Below, one piece after another: positions 57,134 through 64,000 of a stretch of 64,000 nucleotides of DNA. The first letter of the stretch is position 1. Every line of letters begins with the position of its first letter. The notes beneath the pieces were generated by a model, which saw only the letters and a list, made by a program, of their open reading frames with translations, did no database searches and was not told where the DNA came from. The DNA lies in the NCBI RefSeq assembly GCF_007829835.1, contig NZ_VIWP01000002.1, positions 956,735-1,020,734 on the forward strand, written 5' to 3'. The translations under genes and the position numbers were made by a program. The stretch comes from Neorhizobium alkalisoli (GTDB lineage: Bacteria > Pseudomonadota > Alphaproteobacteria > Rhizobiales > Rhizobiaceae).

Positions 57134-58123
57134 TCAGATGTCGAACTGGTAGCTCTTCGGCACGAAGCGGTAACCGGCATCCTGCTTCTCGACATAACCG
57201 ACGGCCGGGAACGGCATGTGATAGCCGAGGAAGGCGACCTTGTCGGTAGCGATCATGTCGAAGACTTTCTTGCGGGTCGCGGCGGCCTTGGCCTTGTCCA
57301 TGTCGAACTTCACTTCCCAGTCCGGGCGCTGCAGCGACAGCACGAAATGGTTGGCGGTGTCGGCGGTCAGGATCAGCCGCTTGCCCTGGGATTCGACGTT
57401 GAAGATCAGCATGCCGGGCGTGTGGCCGGGTGCGAGCATGGCGGTGATGCCGGAGGTGACCTCGCCGCCCTCGCCGATGAACTTCATCTTGTCCGCAAGC
57501 GGCTTCACCGAGGCGAGAACGGCCTTCTGGTTGCCTTCGGCCGGCGTGCCGGCACGGGCGCCATCGGTCCAAAAATCATATTCGGTCTGACCGGCGACAT
57601 AACGCGCTTTCGGGAAGGCCGGCTTGCCGTCTTCCATCAGCCCGCCGATATGGTCGCCATGCATGTGGGTGATGACGACGGTGGTAACATCTTCCGGCAT
57701 GTAGCCGGCGGCCGCCATGCCTTCGATCAGGCGGCCGGCGCCCATGGCGCGGCCAGCCGGGCCGAAGCCGGTGTCGAAAAGGATGACTTCGCTGCCGGTA
57801 TCGATCAGCGTCGGCGAGAACGAATTGACGAACTGGTCTGTCGGCAGGAAATTCTGGGCCAGCAGACCGCCAACGGTTTCCGGCGTCTGGTTGGTGCCAA
57901 AGGTTTCGCCCGGGACGCCGGATGCGCGGGCGCCATCCTTGATCACCAGAACCTGAAAACCACCCAGCTTGAATTTATGAATGTCCGGAGGGGTTACGCG
58001 GTCGATTGCCAATGTCTTCTTCTCCTGTGCGAGCGCCTGGCCCGTCAAAATTGCTGGAGCGGCAAGCGCGCCGATGGCGGCCGTTCCCATGAGTGTCCGT
58101 CGGTTGATGCCCGATGCCGTCAT
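57134..58123 (-). CDS. Exported metallo-beta-lactamase-fold hydrolase
   Basis: 329 aa. The leader NRRTLMGTAAIGALAAPAIL is a Tat-type signal (twin Arg then hydrophobic) ending near GQALAQ. The metal-binding motif THMHGDHIGG (HxHxDH) and later His/Asp residues (LAPGHTPGM, LTADTANH) are complete. Family members include lactonases, arylsulfatase-like and other hydrolases; the substrate is unknown. It is divergent from the MFS gene, which may be functionally linked. Confidence 0.87.
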   Translation of the reverse strand: MTASGINRRTLMGTAAIGALAAPAILTGQALAQEKKTLAIDRVTPPDIHKFKLGGFQVLVIKDGARASGVPGETFGTNQTPETVGGLLAQNFLPTDQFVNSFSPTLIDTGSEVILFDTGFGPAGRAMGAGRLIEGMAAAGYMPEDVTTVVITHMHGDHIGGLMEDGKPAFPKARYVAGQTEYDFWTDGARAGTPAEGNQKAVLASVKPLADKMKFIGEGGEVTSGITAMLAPGHTPGMLIFNVESQGKRLILTADTANHFVLSLQRPDWEVKFDMDKAKAAATRKKVFDMIATDKVAFLGYHMPFPAVGYVEKQDAGYRFVPKSYQFDI

Positions 58124-58319
58124 GACTTAGTCCCCTATCCCTGATGTCGCCAGACCCCTGAAGTTGAGTCCCGCGGCGGAAGATAGCCGCAGAGGAAGGC
58201 GGGAAAATCACGCCTCACGCAGACGTGACCCATTTTTCGAAAAGGTGAGATTCTGCAATTGGCTTCTCTCCTCAACGGGTCTACAGGGAGCTCATATTTT
58301 GCGTGTCGCAGGCGCCTCC

Positions 58320-59732
58320 ATGAACCGCATGATCCCCCTTATTCTCGCCGTATCGCTCTTCATGGAGCATATGGACTCGACGGTCATCTCGACCGCGCTG
58401 CCGACGATCGCCACCGATCTTTCCGTCAGCCCGATCACGCTGAAACTGGCGCTTACCTCCTATATGGTGGCGCTTGCGATGTTCATCCCGATCAGCGGCT
58501 GGATGTCCGACCGGTTCGGCGCCAAAAAAATCTTTCGGCTGGCCATTCTGGTCTTCGTGATCGGCTCGATCCTCTGTGCGATTTCCGGCTCGCTCGTGCA
58601 GTTCGTGCTGTCGCGTTTCCTGCAGGGCATGGGCGGGGCGATGATGACGCCGGTCGGGCGCCTCGTTCTGTTGCGCACCACCCAGCGCAGCGATCTGGTT
58701 TCGGCCATGGCACTGCTGACCATTCCGGCGCTTGTCGGGCCGCTGACCGGCCCGCCGATCGGCGGCTTCATCACCACCTATTTCAGCTGGCACTGGATCT
58801 TTCTGATCAACGTGCCGATCGGCCTTGCCGGCATCTATCTCTCAGGCGTCTATCTGCCGGAAGTGCCGACCGTGGCGACGGCCCGTCTAGACTGGGCCGG
58901 GTTTGCGCTGACCTCGATCGCCGCGGCCGGCATCGTTTTCGGCCTTTCCGTCATAGGCCTGCCGGCGCTGCCGCCGGCCGTCGGTATCACCACGACGGCT
59001 GTGGGTTTTGCGGCCTGCATTCTCTATATGTGGCATGCAAGGCGCCATCCTCACCCGATCCTCAACCTGAAGATCTTCAACGATCGCGCCTTCCGGGCCT
59101 CGACAACGGGAGGCACGCTGTTCCGTATCGCAACCGGCGCAATCCCGTTCCTTATGCCGCTGATGCTGCAGCTCGGCTTCGGGCTCAACCCGTTCCAGTC
59201 GGGCCTCATCACGTTTTCGGGCGCAATCGGAGCGCTCAGCGCCAAATTCGTCGCACGCCGAATGTTTGCGCTCACCGGTTTCAAGATGGCGCTGATCTTC
59301 ACCAGCATTCTCGGCGCAGCCTCAGCTGCCGCGAACGGCTTTTTCACACCGGACACGCCGCATATCGTCATCATCGGTACGCTGCTGGCGGCGGGCCTGT
59401 TCCGGTCGATGTTCTTTACCGGTGTCAACGCGCTCGGTTATTCCGAGATCAGCGACGAACATGCGAGCCAGGCGACCTCGATGGCATCCGCCCTGCAGCA
59501 GATCAGCCTCGCACTCGGCGTCGCCTTCGCGGCCTTCATTCTGGAAGCGTCATCGACCCTGTCCGGCACGCATCTGGAACTGGCGGATTTCCACCTGGCC
59601 TTCTTCATCGTCGCAGCGGTTTCGCTGTTCTCGATCGTGCCGATCCTGAAGCTGGATCCGTTGACAGGCGCGGATGTTTCCGGCCATCGCCGCCGGCTGG
59701 TCGCAAAGCAGCAGCCGGAAGCCGGCGAGTAA
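58320..59732 (+). CDS. MFS drug efflux transporter, DHA2 (14-span) type
   Basis: 470 aa from the ATG at 58320; a TTG at 58299 with GGGAG eight bases upstream is an equally good start and would add seven residues. Motifs include the antiporter start MDSTVISTALPTIATDL, motif A as GWMSDRFGAKKIFR and motif C as ALVGPLTGPPIGGF. These place it with EmrB/QacA-type proton-driven exporters. The export substrate is unknown and no membrane-fusion (EmrA) gene is adjacent. Confidence 0.9.
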   Translation: MNRMIPLILAVSLFMEHMDSTVISTALPTIATDLSVSPITLKLALTSYMVALAMFIPISGWMSDRFGAKKIFRLAILVFVIGSILCAISGSLVQFVLSRFLQGMGGAMMTPVGRLVLLRTTQRSDLVSAMALLTIPALVGPLTGPPIGGFITTYFSWHWIFLINVPIGLAGIYLSGVYLPEVPTVATARLDWAGFALTSIAAAGIVFGLSVIGLPALPPAVGITTTAVGFAACILYMWHARRHPHPILNLKIFNDRAFRASTTGGTLFRIATGAIPFLMPLMLQLGFGLNPFQSGLITFSGAIGALSAKFVARRMFALTGFKMALIFTSILGAASAAANGFFTPDTPHIVIIGTLLAAGLFRSMFFTGVNALGYSEISDEHASQATSMASALQQISLALGVAFAAFILEASSTLSGTHLELADFHLAFFIVAAVSLFSIVPILKLDPLTGADVSGHRRRLVAKQQPEAGE

Positions 59733-59777
59733 CGGGACTTACCGATGAGCTGCGGGAGGCTCCGCCTCTTGCTCGAC

Positions 59778-59859
59778 GTCATCCTCGGCCTTGAGCCGAG
59801 GATCTAATCAGTTAAGAAATCAGGCACCTGCAGATCCTCGGGACAAGCCGGAGGATGAC
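59778..59859. repeat. Short inverted-repeat element, GTCATCCTCGG type
   Basis: Left arm 59778-59804 (GTCATCCTCGG...GAGGATC) and right arm 59833-59859 (GATCCTCGGG...GGATGAC) are inverted with a few mismatches. Each arm is also a hairpin (CCTCGG/CCGAGG on the left, CCTCGG/CCGGAGG on the right). This matches the dispersed 'GTCATCCTCGGG' palindromes common in Rhizobiaceae intergenic regions. Lies between the convergent MFS and rlmE genes and may serve as a bidirectional transcription end. Confidence 0.75.
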
Positions 59860-59874
59860 GAAAGAGACGGACGA

Positions 59875-60636
59875 TCAATCCCGGCCGTCGTCTTGGTACT
59901 CGCCTTCGGCCACGTCTTCCTCATGCTCTTCAGCCGACATGGCCCGACGTCCCTTGAAGTGTTTTGCGAGCAAAAACATCTCAACCGATTCCGAGCGCGA
60001 GGCGCCCGGCTTCACGTGGATGACCTGCTTGAAATTCTTCTTCAGAAGATCCAACAGCTCCTTCTCGGTGCCGCCCTGGAAGGTTTTTGCGAGGAAGTGG
60101 CCGCCCTCGCCCAGAACCTCGATGGCAAAATGCGCCGCGACTTCGCAGAGATGCATGGTGCGCAGATGGTCGGTGCGGTGATGGCCGGTGGTCGGCGCGG
60201 CCATGTCCGAGAGGACAACATCCGGCGTGCCGCCGATCGCTTCCTTCAGCTGGCGCGGTGCATCGTCATCGAGAAAGTCGAGCTGCAGGATTTTTACACC
60301 AGGCAAAGGCGCCATTTCCAGGAAGTCGATGGCTGCGACGCGAGCATCACCATCCGAGGAATCGGTGACCTTGGCGGCGATCTGCGACCAGCTGCCCGGA
60401 GCAGCCCCAAGATCGATGATGCGGCGCGCGCCCTTCAAAATCTGGTGCTTCTCGTCGATCTCGAGCAGCTTGAAGGCCGCGCGGGCGCGATATCCTTCGA
60501 GCTTGGCGCGCTGCACGTAAGGATCGTTGATATGGCGCTCCAGCCAGCGTCGCGACGACGCCTTGAGCTTGCCCTTCTTGACCTTCTGGCCGAGCTTGCG
60601 GCCGGTACGGTTGCTGCCGACAGGTGGTTTCGTCAT
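59875..60636 (-). CDS. rlmE: 23S rRNA (uridine2552-2'-O)-methyltransferase RlmE
   Basis: 253 aa. RrmJ/FtsJ family: the SAM loop [15 protein letters not shown], the Lys-Asp-Lys-Glu tetrad segments ([37 protein letters not shown]) and a basic N-terminal extension ([16 protein letters not shown]). It methylates U2552 in the 50S A-loop. Its ATG overlaps the Ppx stop by four bases, so it is translated from the same message. The acidic C-terminus [15 protein letters not shown] is a local oddity. Confidence 0.94.
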   Translation of the reverse strand: MTKPPVGSNRTGRKLGQKVKKGKLKASSRRWLERHINDPYVQRAKLEGYRARAAFKLLEIDEKHQILKGARRIIDLGAAPGSWSQIAAKVTDSSDGDARVAAIDFLEMAPLPGVKILQLDFLDDDAPRQLKEAIGGTPDVVLSDMAAPTTGHHRTDHLRTMHLCEVAAHFAIEVLGEGGHFLAKTFQGGTEKELLDLLKKNFKQVIHVKPGASRSESVEMFLLAKHFKGRRAMSAEEHEEDVAEGEYQDDGRD

Positions 60637-62342
60637 CGTGCCTGCCCCGCTTCTTCCTTGTGTGAATGGCCGAAACGCCGGCCCCGCGCCCGCCGCCAGA
60701 CGCCGTCATCGGCCATCATGTCGGTCAACAGGCCTTCTCTCAAGCCACGATCTGCAACCCGCATGCGCTGGCTCGGCCAGCGGCGGCGGATCGCTTCCAG
60801 AATGGCGCAGCCGGCGAGAACCAGATCCGCCCTGTCCGGGCCGATGCAGGGGTTTGCGGCACGATCCGAAAAATCCCAGGAGAGGAGCTTTGCCTGCATG
60901 GCGGAAACTTCGTCATCCGATAGCCAGAGCCCATCCACCTTGCGGCGGTCGTAACGCGGCAGATCGAGATGCACGCCGGCGAGTGTCGTCACCGTGCCGG
61001 AGGTGCCGATCAGATGAAAATCCTCCGGACCGGCGCGGCGGGAAAGATTGATCGGCGGGCAATCGAACGAGGCAAGCATGCCCTCGACTTCCGCAACCAT
61101 GGCCGCGAACACATCCGGCGTTACATCGCGACCGCCGTGGCGCTCGGACAGCGTCACGACGCCGACCGGCAAAGATGTCCAGTGGGTGATGTGGTTGGCA
61201 AGCCGGCTGGAACGGTTGTCTCCGATGCGGATGACGGCGATTTCCGAAGAGCCGCCGCCGATATCGAAAAGCACGACCGAACGGGCTTCACGCCCGACCA
61301 GCGACGAGCAGCCGGAAACAGCAAGCCGGGCTTCCGTCTCACGATCGATGATTTCCAGCTCAAGCCCGGTCTCGCTGCGCACGCGTGCCAGAAACTCCTC
61401 GCCGTTTTCCGCGGCGCGGCAGGCTTCCGTCGCGATCAGCCGCATGCGCCGGACGGGACGATGGGCGAGCTTGGCGGCGCAGATACGCAGGGCCTCGACA
61501 GCCCTGTCCATCGCGTCATTGGCAAGCCTGCGGCTGGTGCCGAGACCTTCGCCAAGCCTGACGATGCGCGAAAAGGCGTCAACGACGCGGAACTGGCCGG
61601 GACGCGTCGGCTGGGCGATCAGCAGGCGGCAATTGTTGGTGCCGAGATCGAGCGCCGCATAAAGCTCCTCGCGGACCGGCGCATTCTTGCCGAGGCTGGC
61701 TGCAAGTGCTGCCTGATGGGCACTCGAGGATGAATGCCCATGCGCGTGACCGGAAGCGTGGCCATGTGCATGGACGCGACCGGTTGCCGGGCCTGCGCCA
61801 GAGGCGGGCTTGGAAGCCGCCGATTTCGACTGGCCCTGATGCGCATTATGCCCATGGCTGCCCGCATGTCCCTGCCCGCCCGCGGCGAGCGGACGGCCCT
61901 GCGGCCCACGACCACCACGGTTCTTCTTGCGACCGCGATGGGATTTTTGCGCATGCGGATGTTCTGCCCGATCAGCAGGGGGAGCGCCGGCATCGGAGAT
62001 TTCGACGGGCTGGCCTGCCGGAGCGCCGGAGCGCGCACGACGACGTTTCCGCTTGCGCGGATGCGCGTCGGACAATCTGTCCTCAGCTTTTGCATCAGCC
62101 GATCTTGAGTCGGGTGACCTTGCTTCAGGCAGCCTCGCGTCGAGTGGCCGCGAATCACGCTGTCGGGTTTCCGGGCGTCCAGCCTGTAGGGACGAATCAG
62201 CCTGAGCTGCATTTGTCCCCTGCGCCGCGGTCCGGTTCTTGCCGTTCCGCTTCGCCTTGCGCCGCCGGGAGGATCTCCCCTCCTTGCGCATTGCCGCCGA
62301 CGCCCCGCCTTCTGGCGGCTTTCCGCCGCTATCGGGGTCCAT
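60633..62342 (-). CDS. Ppx/GppA phosphatase with His-rich disordered N-terminus
   Basis: 569 aa from the ATG at 62342; an ATG at 62291 is also possible. The C-terminal ~320 residues are a normal Ppx/GppA domain: [27 protein letters not shown] and [12 protein letters not shown], the ASKHA nucleotide and phosphate loops. Family enzymes hydrolyse polyphosphate or convert pppGpp to ppGpp. The first ~240 residues are low complexity: Arg/Lys/Asp-rich repeats then a His-Gly-Ser run ([19 protein letters not shown]). No such tail is needed for catalysis. Coupled to rlmE downstream. Confidence 0.9.
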   Translation of the reverse strand: MDPDSGGKPPEGGASAAMRKEGRSSRRRKAKRNGKNRTAAQGTNAAQADSSLQAGRPETRQRDSRPLDARLPEARSPDSRSADAKAEDRLSDAHPRKRKRRRARSGAPAGQPVEISDAGAPPADRAEHPHAQKSHRGRKKNRGGRGPQGRPLAAGGQGHAGSHGHNAHQGQSKSAASKPASGAGPATGRVHAHGHASGHAHGHSSSSAHQAALAASLGKNAPVREELYAALDLGTNNCRLLIAQPTRPGQFRVVDAFSRIVRLGEGLGTSRRLANDAMDRAVEALRICAAKLAHRPVRRMRLIATEACRAAENGEEFLARVRSETGLELEIIDRETEARLAVSGCSSLVGREARSVVLFDIGGGSSEIAVIRIGDNRSSRLANHITHWTSLPVGVVTLSERHGGRDVTPDVFAAMVAEVEGMLASFDCPPINLSRRAGPEDFHLIGTSGTVTTLAGVHLDLPRYDRRKVDGLWLSDDEVSAMQAKLLSWDFSDRAANPCIGPDRADLVLAGCAILEAIRRRWPSQRMRVADRGLREGLLTDMMADDGVWRRARGRRFGHSHKEEAGQAR

Positions 62343-62576
62343 CACTTTTAAAGTCCATCTCGCCGCGCAAGGCCTTGAAAAGCATGCCGCAGGCGTCTGA
62401 TCGTTTCGTTGGCGCCAAGATACCAGCAGAGGCCGCAATCGCCAATGCCTTTTTGACCGCTTGTGGAGACAAGCAGATTCCGTGCAGATTTTTTGAAAAA
62501 GGGTATTTGCAAGTGCGAAACGTTTGGTTATAAGCCGCCCCACACCGTGACCGTGTCGAGTTCGACGCGTCCTTGC

Positions 62577-62650
62577 TGGGGAATAGTTCAACGGTAGAAC
62601 GACGGACTCTGACTCCGTTAATCTTGGTTCGAATCCAGGTTCCCCAGCCA
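62577..62650 (+). tRNA. tRNA-Gln(CTG)
   Basis: Full cloverleaf: acceptor TGGGGAA (62577-62583) pairs with TTCCCCA (62640-62646), discriminator G and encoded CCA (62648-62650). The anticodon arm is ACGGA-CTCTGAC-TCCGT, giving anticodon CTG for glutamine CAG codons. The T-loop GTTCGAATC is standard. It marks the boundary beyond which the sequence looks accessory. Confidence 0.97.
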
Positions 62651-62834
62651 ATATCTCACAACAATATAGATTCGTTGCTGGCTATATAGTCAAAAGTTCA
62701 CGTAGTTCGTATTGCGCATTGTTGCATGGTGTTTCCCTTGATTTCTAGTAGTTTGCCTGCACACTCGGCAAACCCATGCAAAATGGCTGACTATCGCGTC
62801 TAGGCGCCGAGAAATCGTACTTGGAGAAAGGGTG

Positions 62835-63377
62835 ATGGCCGACGAAGAGGAAAAAGCCAGAGTAGAAAAAATGACCGATCGGCGGATGGACGCCGCTCAC
62901 AAGGCTTTTGATGGACACCGCAAGACTATCTCAGACAGCTTCGCATTGGTTGGCAGCTTCGCCACAACTGCAATGCGAGCTCCTGCAATAGCAGCTGGTG
63001 CCGGTATTGCAGCCCTCTTAGGCTTTTTTTCAGCGAACAGGGGCGCTCTAGCTGGTACAGAAGGCATTGCGTTTTTCAATCATGCTTTGTCTTACTTCTG
63101 CGGATCGATAGCTCTCTCCGTCATCTGCTCAGGAATAGCGTACCTTAGCCAGCTTCTGGTAACCAACAGCCTCCAATCTTATACGTTTAATTATGATAGC
63201 CCCTTCGTCCTCGAGACTCGCCGCCGCAAGTTGCTAAATGGCTTCGGAGCGGTATTTCAGATTTCGGCAATATTACTCGGATTAGCGTCGATCGGTCTGC
63301 TAGTTTGCGGAGGGTGGTTTTTTATGATGCTCACTGATTTTTTAGCGACAAAAACTCCCCTGCCGTCTCTGCCGTGA
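62835..63377 (+). CDS. Unrecognised multi-span membrane protein
   Basis: 180 aa from the ATG at 62835 (a GTG one codon earlier is possible) with AGAAAGGG upstream. The N-terminus is charged and helical (DEEEKARVEKMTDRRMDAAH). About four hydrophobic segments follow: AGAGIAALLGFFSA, ALSYFCGSIALSVICSGIA, FGAVFQISAILLGLA and IGLLVCGGWFFMML. I recognise no family. It lies 184 bases after tRNA-Gln and 22 bases before a HEPN-like gene in the same direction. A+T-rich relative to the core genes. Confidence 0.7.
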   Translation: MADEEEKARVEKMTDRRMDAAHKAFDGHRKTISDSFALVGSFATTAMRAPAIAAGAGIAALLGFFSANRGALAGTEGIAFFNHALSYFCGSIALSVICSGIAYLSQLLVTNSLQSYTFNYDSPFVLETRRRKLLNGFGAVFQISAILLGLASIGLLVCGGWFFMMLTDFLATKTPLPSLP

Positions 63378-63399
63378 TCGCAATCTGGAATGATTTCAC

Positions 63400-63921
63400 A
63401 TGAGCGGCCGACCAGAAATTATCGAAATGCCTGAGCCGTTAGGGCTATATGCCGGACAACTCTTCGATCGAGCAACCGAGTATTTCGAAGCGTTTCGGGT
63501 CCTGGCGCCGCGCGACTTGGAGCTCATGCACGCCAAATATTTTCTGCTCGCGCACGCTCTGGAATTATACCTTAAATCGTTCCTCGCCTCGAATGGTGTC
63601 AAAAAAACCGAATTGAGGGAAACGAAGAAATTCGGGCATAATCTTCCAAATATCCTCTCGAAGTGCGTGGAGTTTAATATTCCAACAATCGAGAACTTGG
63701 ACATATTCGTTCGTGAGATCCATCACAAAAATGAGGATTTCGACTTTCGATATCCAAGCAACTACAATCTCCGGGTACCTTCACCCGATTTATGCATGAG
63801 CGTATTGGAGCCGCTTCATAAGAACCTGAGGCCAATCATCGAGAAAACGCGTGTTCGTGCCCAAATCGAATGGGCGCAAGATACGCGGCATTTGAAAGGC
63901 AAGAATGTTGATTTCCACTGA
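63400..63921 (+). CDS. HEPN-like protein of unknown function
   Basis: 173 aa, all-helical. The opening helix DRATEYFEAFRVLA, the segment KYFLLAHALELYLKSFLAS and the KKFGHNLPNIL turn are what HEPN-type proteins of defence and toxin systems show. A strict Rx4-6H ribonuclease motif is not seen; the nearest is REIHHKNED. G+C is low (24 of 60 bases over 63661-63720, counted by hand), unlike the core genes. The TGA stop at 63919-63921 coincides with the start of a terminal-repeat-like sequence, so the natural C-terminus may have been lost to an insertion. Confidence 0.65.
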   Translation: MSGRPEIIEMPEPLGLYAGQLFDRATEYFEAFRVLAPRDLELMHAKYFLLAHALELYLKSFLASNGVKKTELRETKKFGHNLPNILSKCVEFNIPTIENLDIFVREIHHKNEDFDFRYPSNYNLRVPSPDLCMSVLEPLHKNLRPIIEKTRVRAQIEWAQDTRHLKGKNVDFH

Positions 63922-64000
63922 GAGCTGACCCGGCGTTTCCACCGAGAAGTGACCCGCCTTTAGGTATCGTTTGTGCTGGTCGTAGTGGTCAAGGTCCTGC
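63919..64000. mobile_element. Probable end of an IS21-type insertion sequence
   Basis: The terminal TGAGAGCTGACCC at 63919 is followed 24 bases on by GAGAAGTGACCC (63944-63955). Two spaced copies of a '(C/G)TGACCC' repeat starting with TG are characteristic of IS21-family ends, which carry multiple terminal repeats. The element runs off the window and no transposase is visible, so the family is a pattern-based suggestion. Confidence 0.5.

Noticed and set aside
62343..62651. Upstream extension of the Ppx frame through tRNA-Gln
   Set aside because: The extension begins with the reverse of the tRNA gene (MAGEPGFEPR), a well-known artefact of tRNA sequence, and is not protein-coding.
62651..64000. 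Duplicate of the tRNA-Gln 3' end as an attachment site
   Set aside because: I looked for a second copy of the TTCGAATCCAGGTTCCCCAGCCA-type end (its core TTCGAATCC) to the right and found none before the window ends, so integration at the tRNA is not demonstrated.

Overview
The window reads as a chromosomal segment of a Rhizobiaceae alphaproteobacterium (Rhizobium/Agrobacterium/Sinorhizobium group). The evidence is high G+C coding sequence, split HisG/HisZ histidine enzymes, a rhizobial core gene order (waaA-lpxK, ileS, ribF, groESL, hisS-hisZ-hisG, glcDEF, gshA, katA-oxyR), a MutL with an endonuclease motif, many alphaproteobacterial DUF proteins, and rhizobial RIME-like palindromic repeats. 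The species cannot be fixed from the sequence alone. Nearly all of it is core genome; accessory DNA is confined to a few small patches and the right-hand end.

Layout. 1-8.6 kb: a truncated PAS-domain gene, mutL, a DUF2093 gene, then a minus-strand run pmbA - inositol-monophosphatase-like gene - DUF4170 - waaA - HAD phosphatase - lpxK that includes two late lipid A/Kdo steps. 8.6-18.4 kb: a Kef-type antiporter, a patatin-like protein, rsmD, an rluB-like pseudouridine synthase with a very long Arg/Gly/Asp tail, tadA, a lipoprotein and ileS. 18.6-19.5 kb: an Xre/ParS-RES toxin-antitoxin pair. 19.5-25.7 kb: a DUF3311/solute-symporter pair (MctP-like), ribF, a HAD protein, and groESL behind an RpoH-like promoter and a perfect CIRCE operator. 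25.8-33.5 kb: a chemotaxis receptor, a DoxX protein, an unrecognised small protein, a methyltransferase, hisG-hisZ-hisS and an orphan ribbon-helix-helix-like ORF. 33.5-39.2 kb: a Rossmann-like protein, two exported His/Met-rich proteins, a HAD hydrolase, tag, two L,D-transpeptidases in tandem and an outer-membrane barrel. 39.2-43.5 kb: the three-subunit glycolate oxidase genes glcD-glcE-glcF, with a palindromic repeat in each gap. 43.8-55.4 kb: a NUDIX protein, a PiT phosphate transporter, rsmE, gshA, DUF937 and DUF1127 proteins, a LysR regulator, a ParDE-like pair, katA divergent from oxyR, a dienelactone-hydrolase-like protein and a MAPEG protein. 55.4-62.7 kb: guaB, an exported metallo-beta-lactamase-fold hydrolase, an MFS exporter, rlmE, a Ppx/GppA phosphatase with a His-rich disordered N-terminus, and tRNA-Gln(CUG).

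Functional themes. Envelope biogenesis appears repeatedly (waaA, lpxK, L,D-transpeptidases, outer-membrane barrel). Peroxide and thiol defence genes cluster at 46.8-53.9 kb (gshA, katA, oxyR). Four RNA-modification enzymes (rsmD, rluB, rsmE, rlmE) and tadA are scattered through the window.

The most accessory-looking stretch is the last 1.4 kb after tRNA-Gln. It holds an A+T-richer two-gene pair, a membrane protein and a HEPN-like protein, whose second stop codon coincides with what looks like the terminal repeats of an IS21-type element. This is the best candidate here for something undescribed, but the window ends before its context can be seen.
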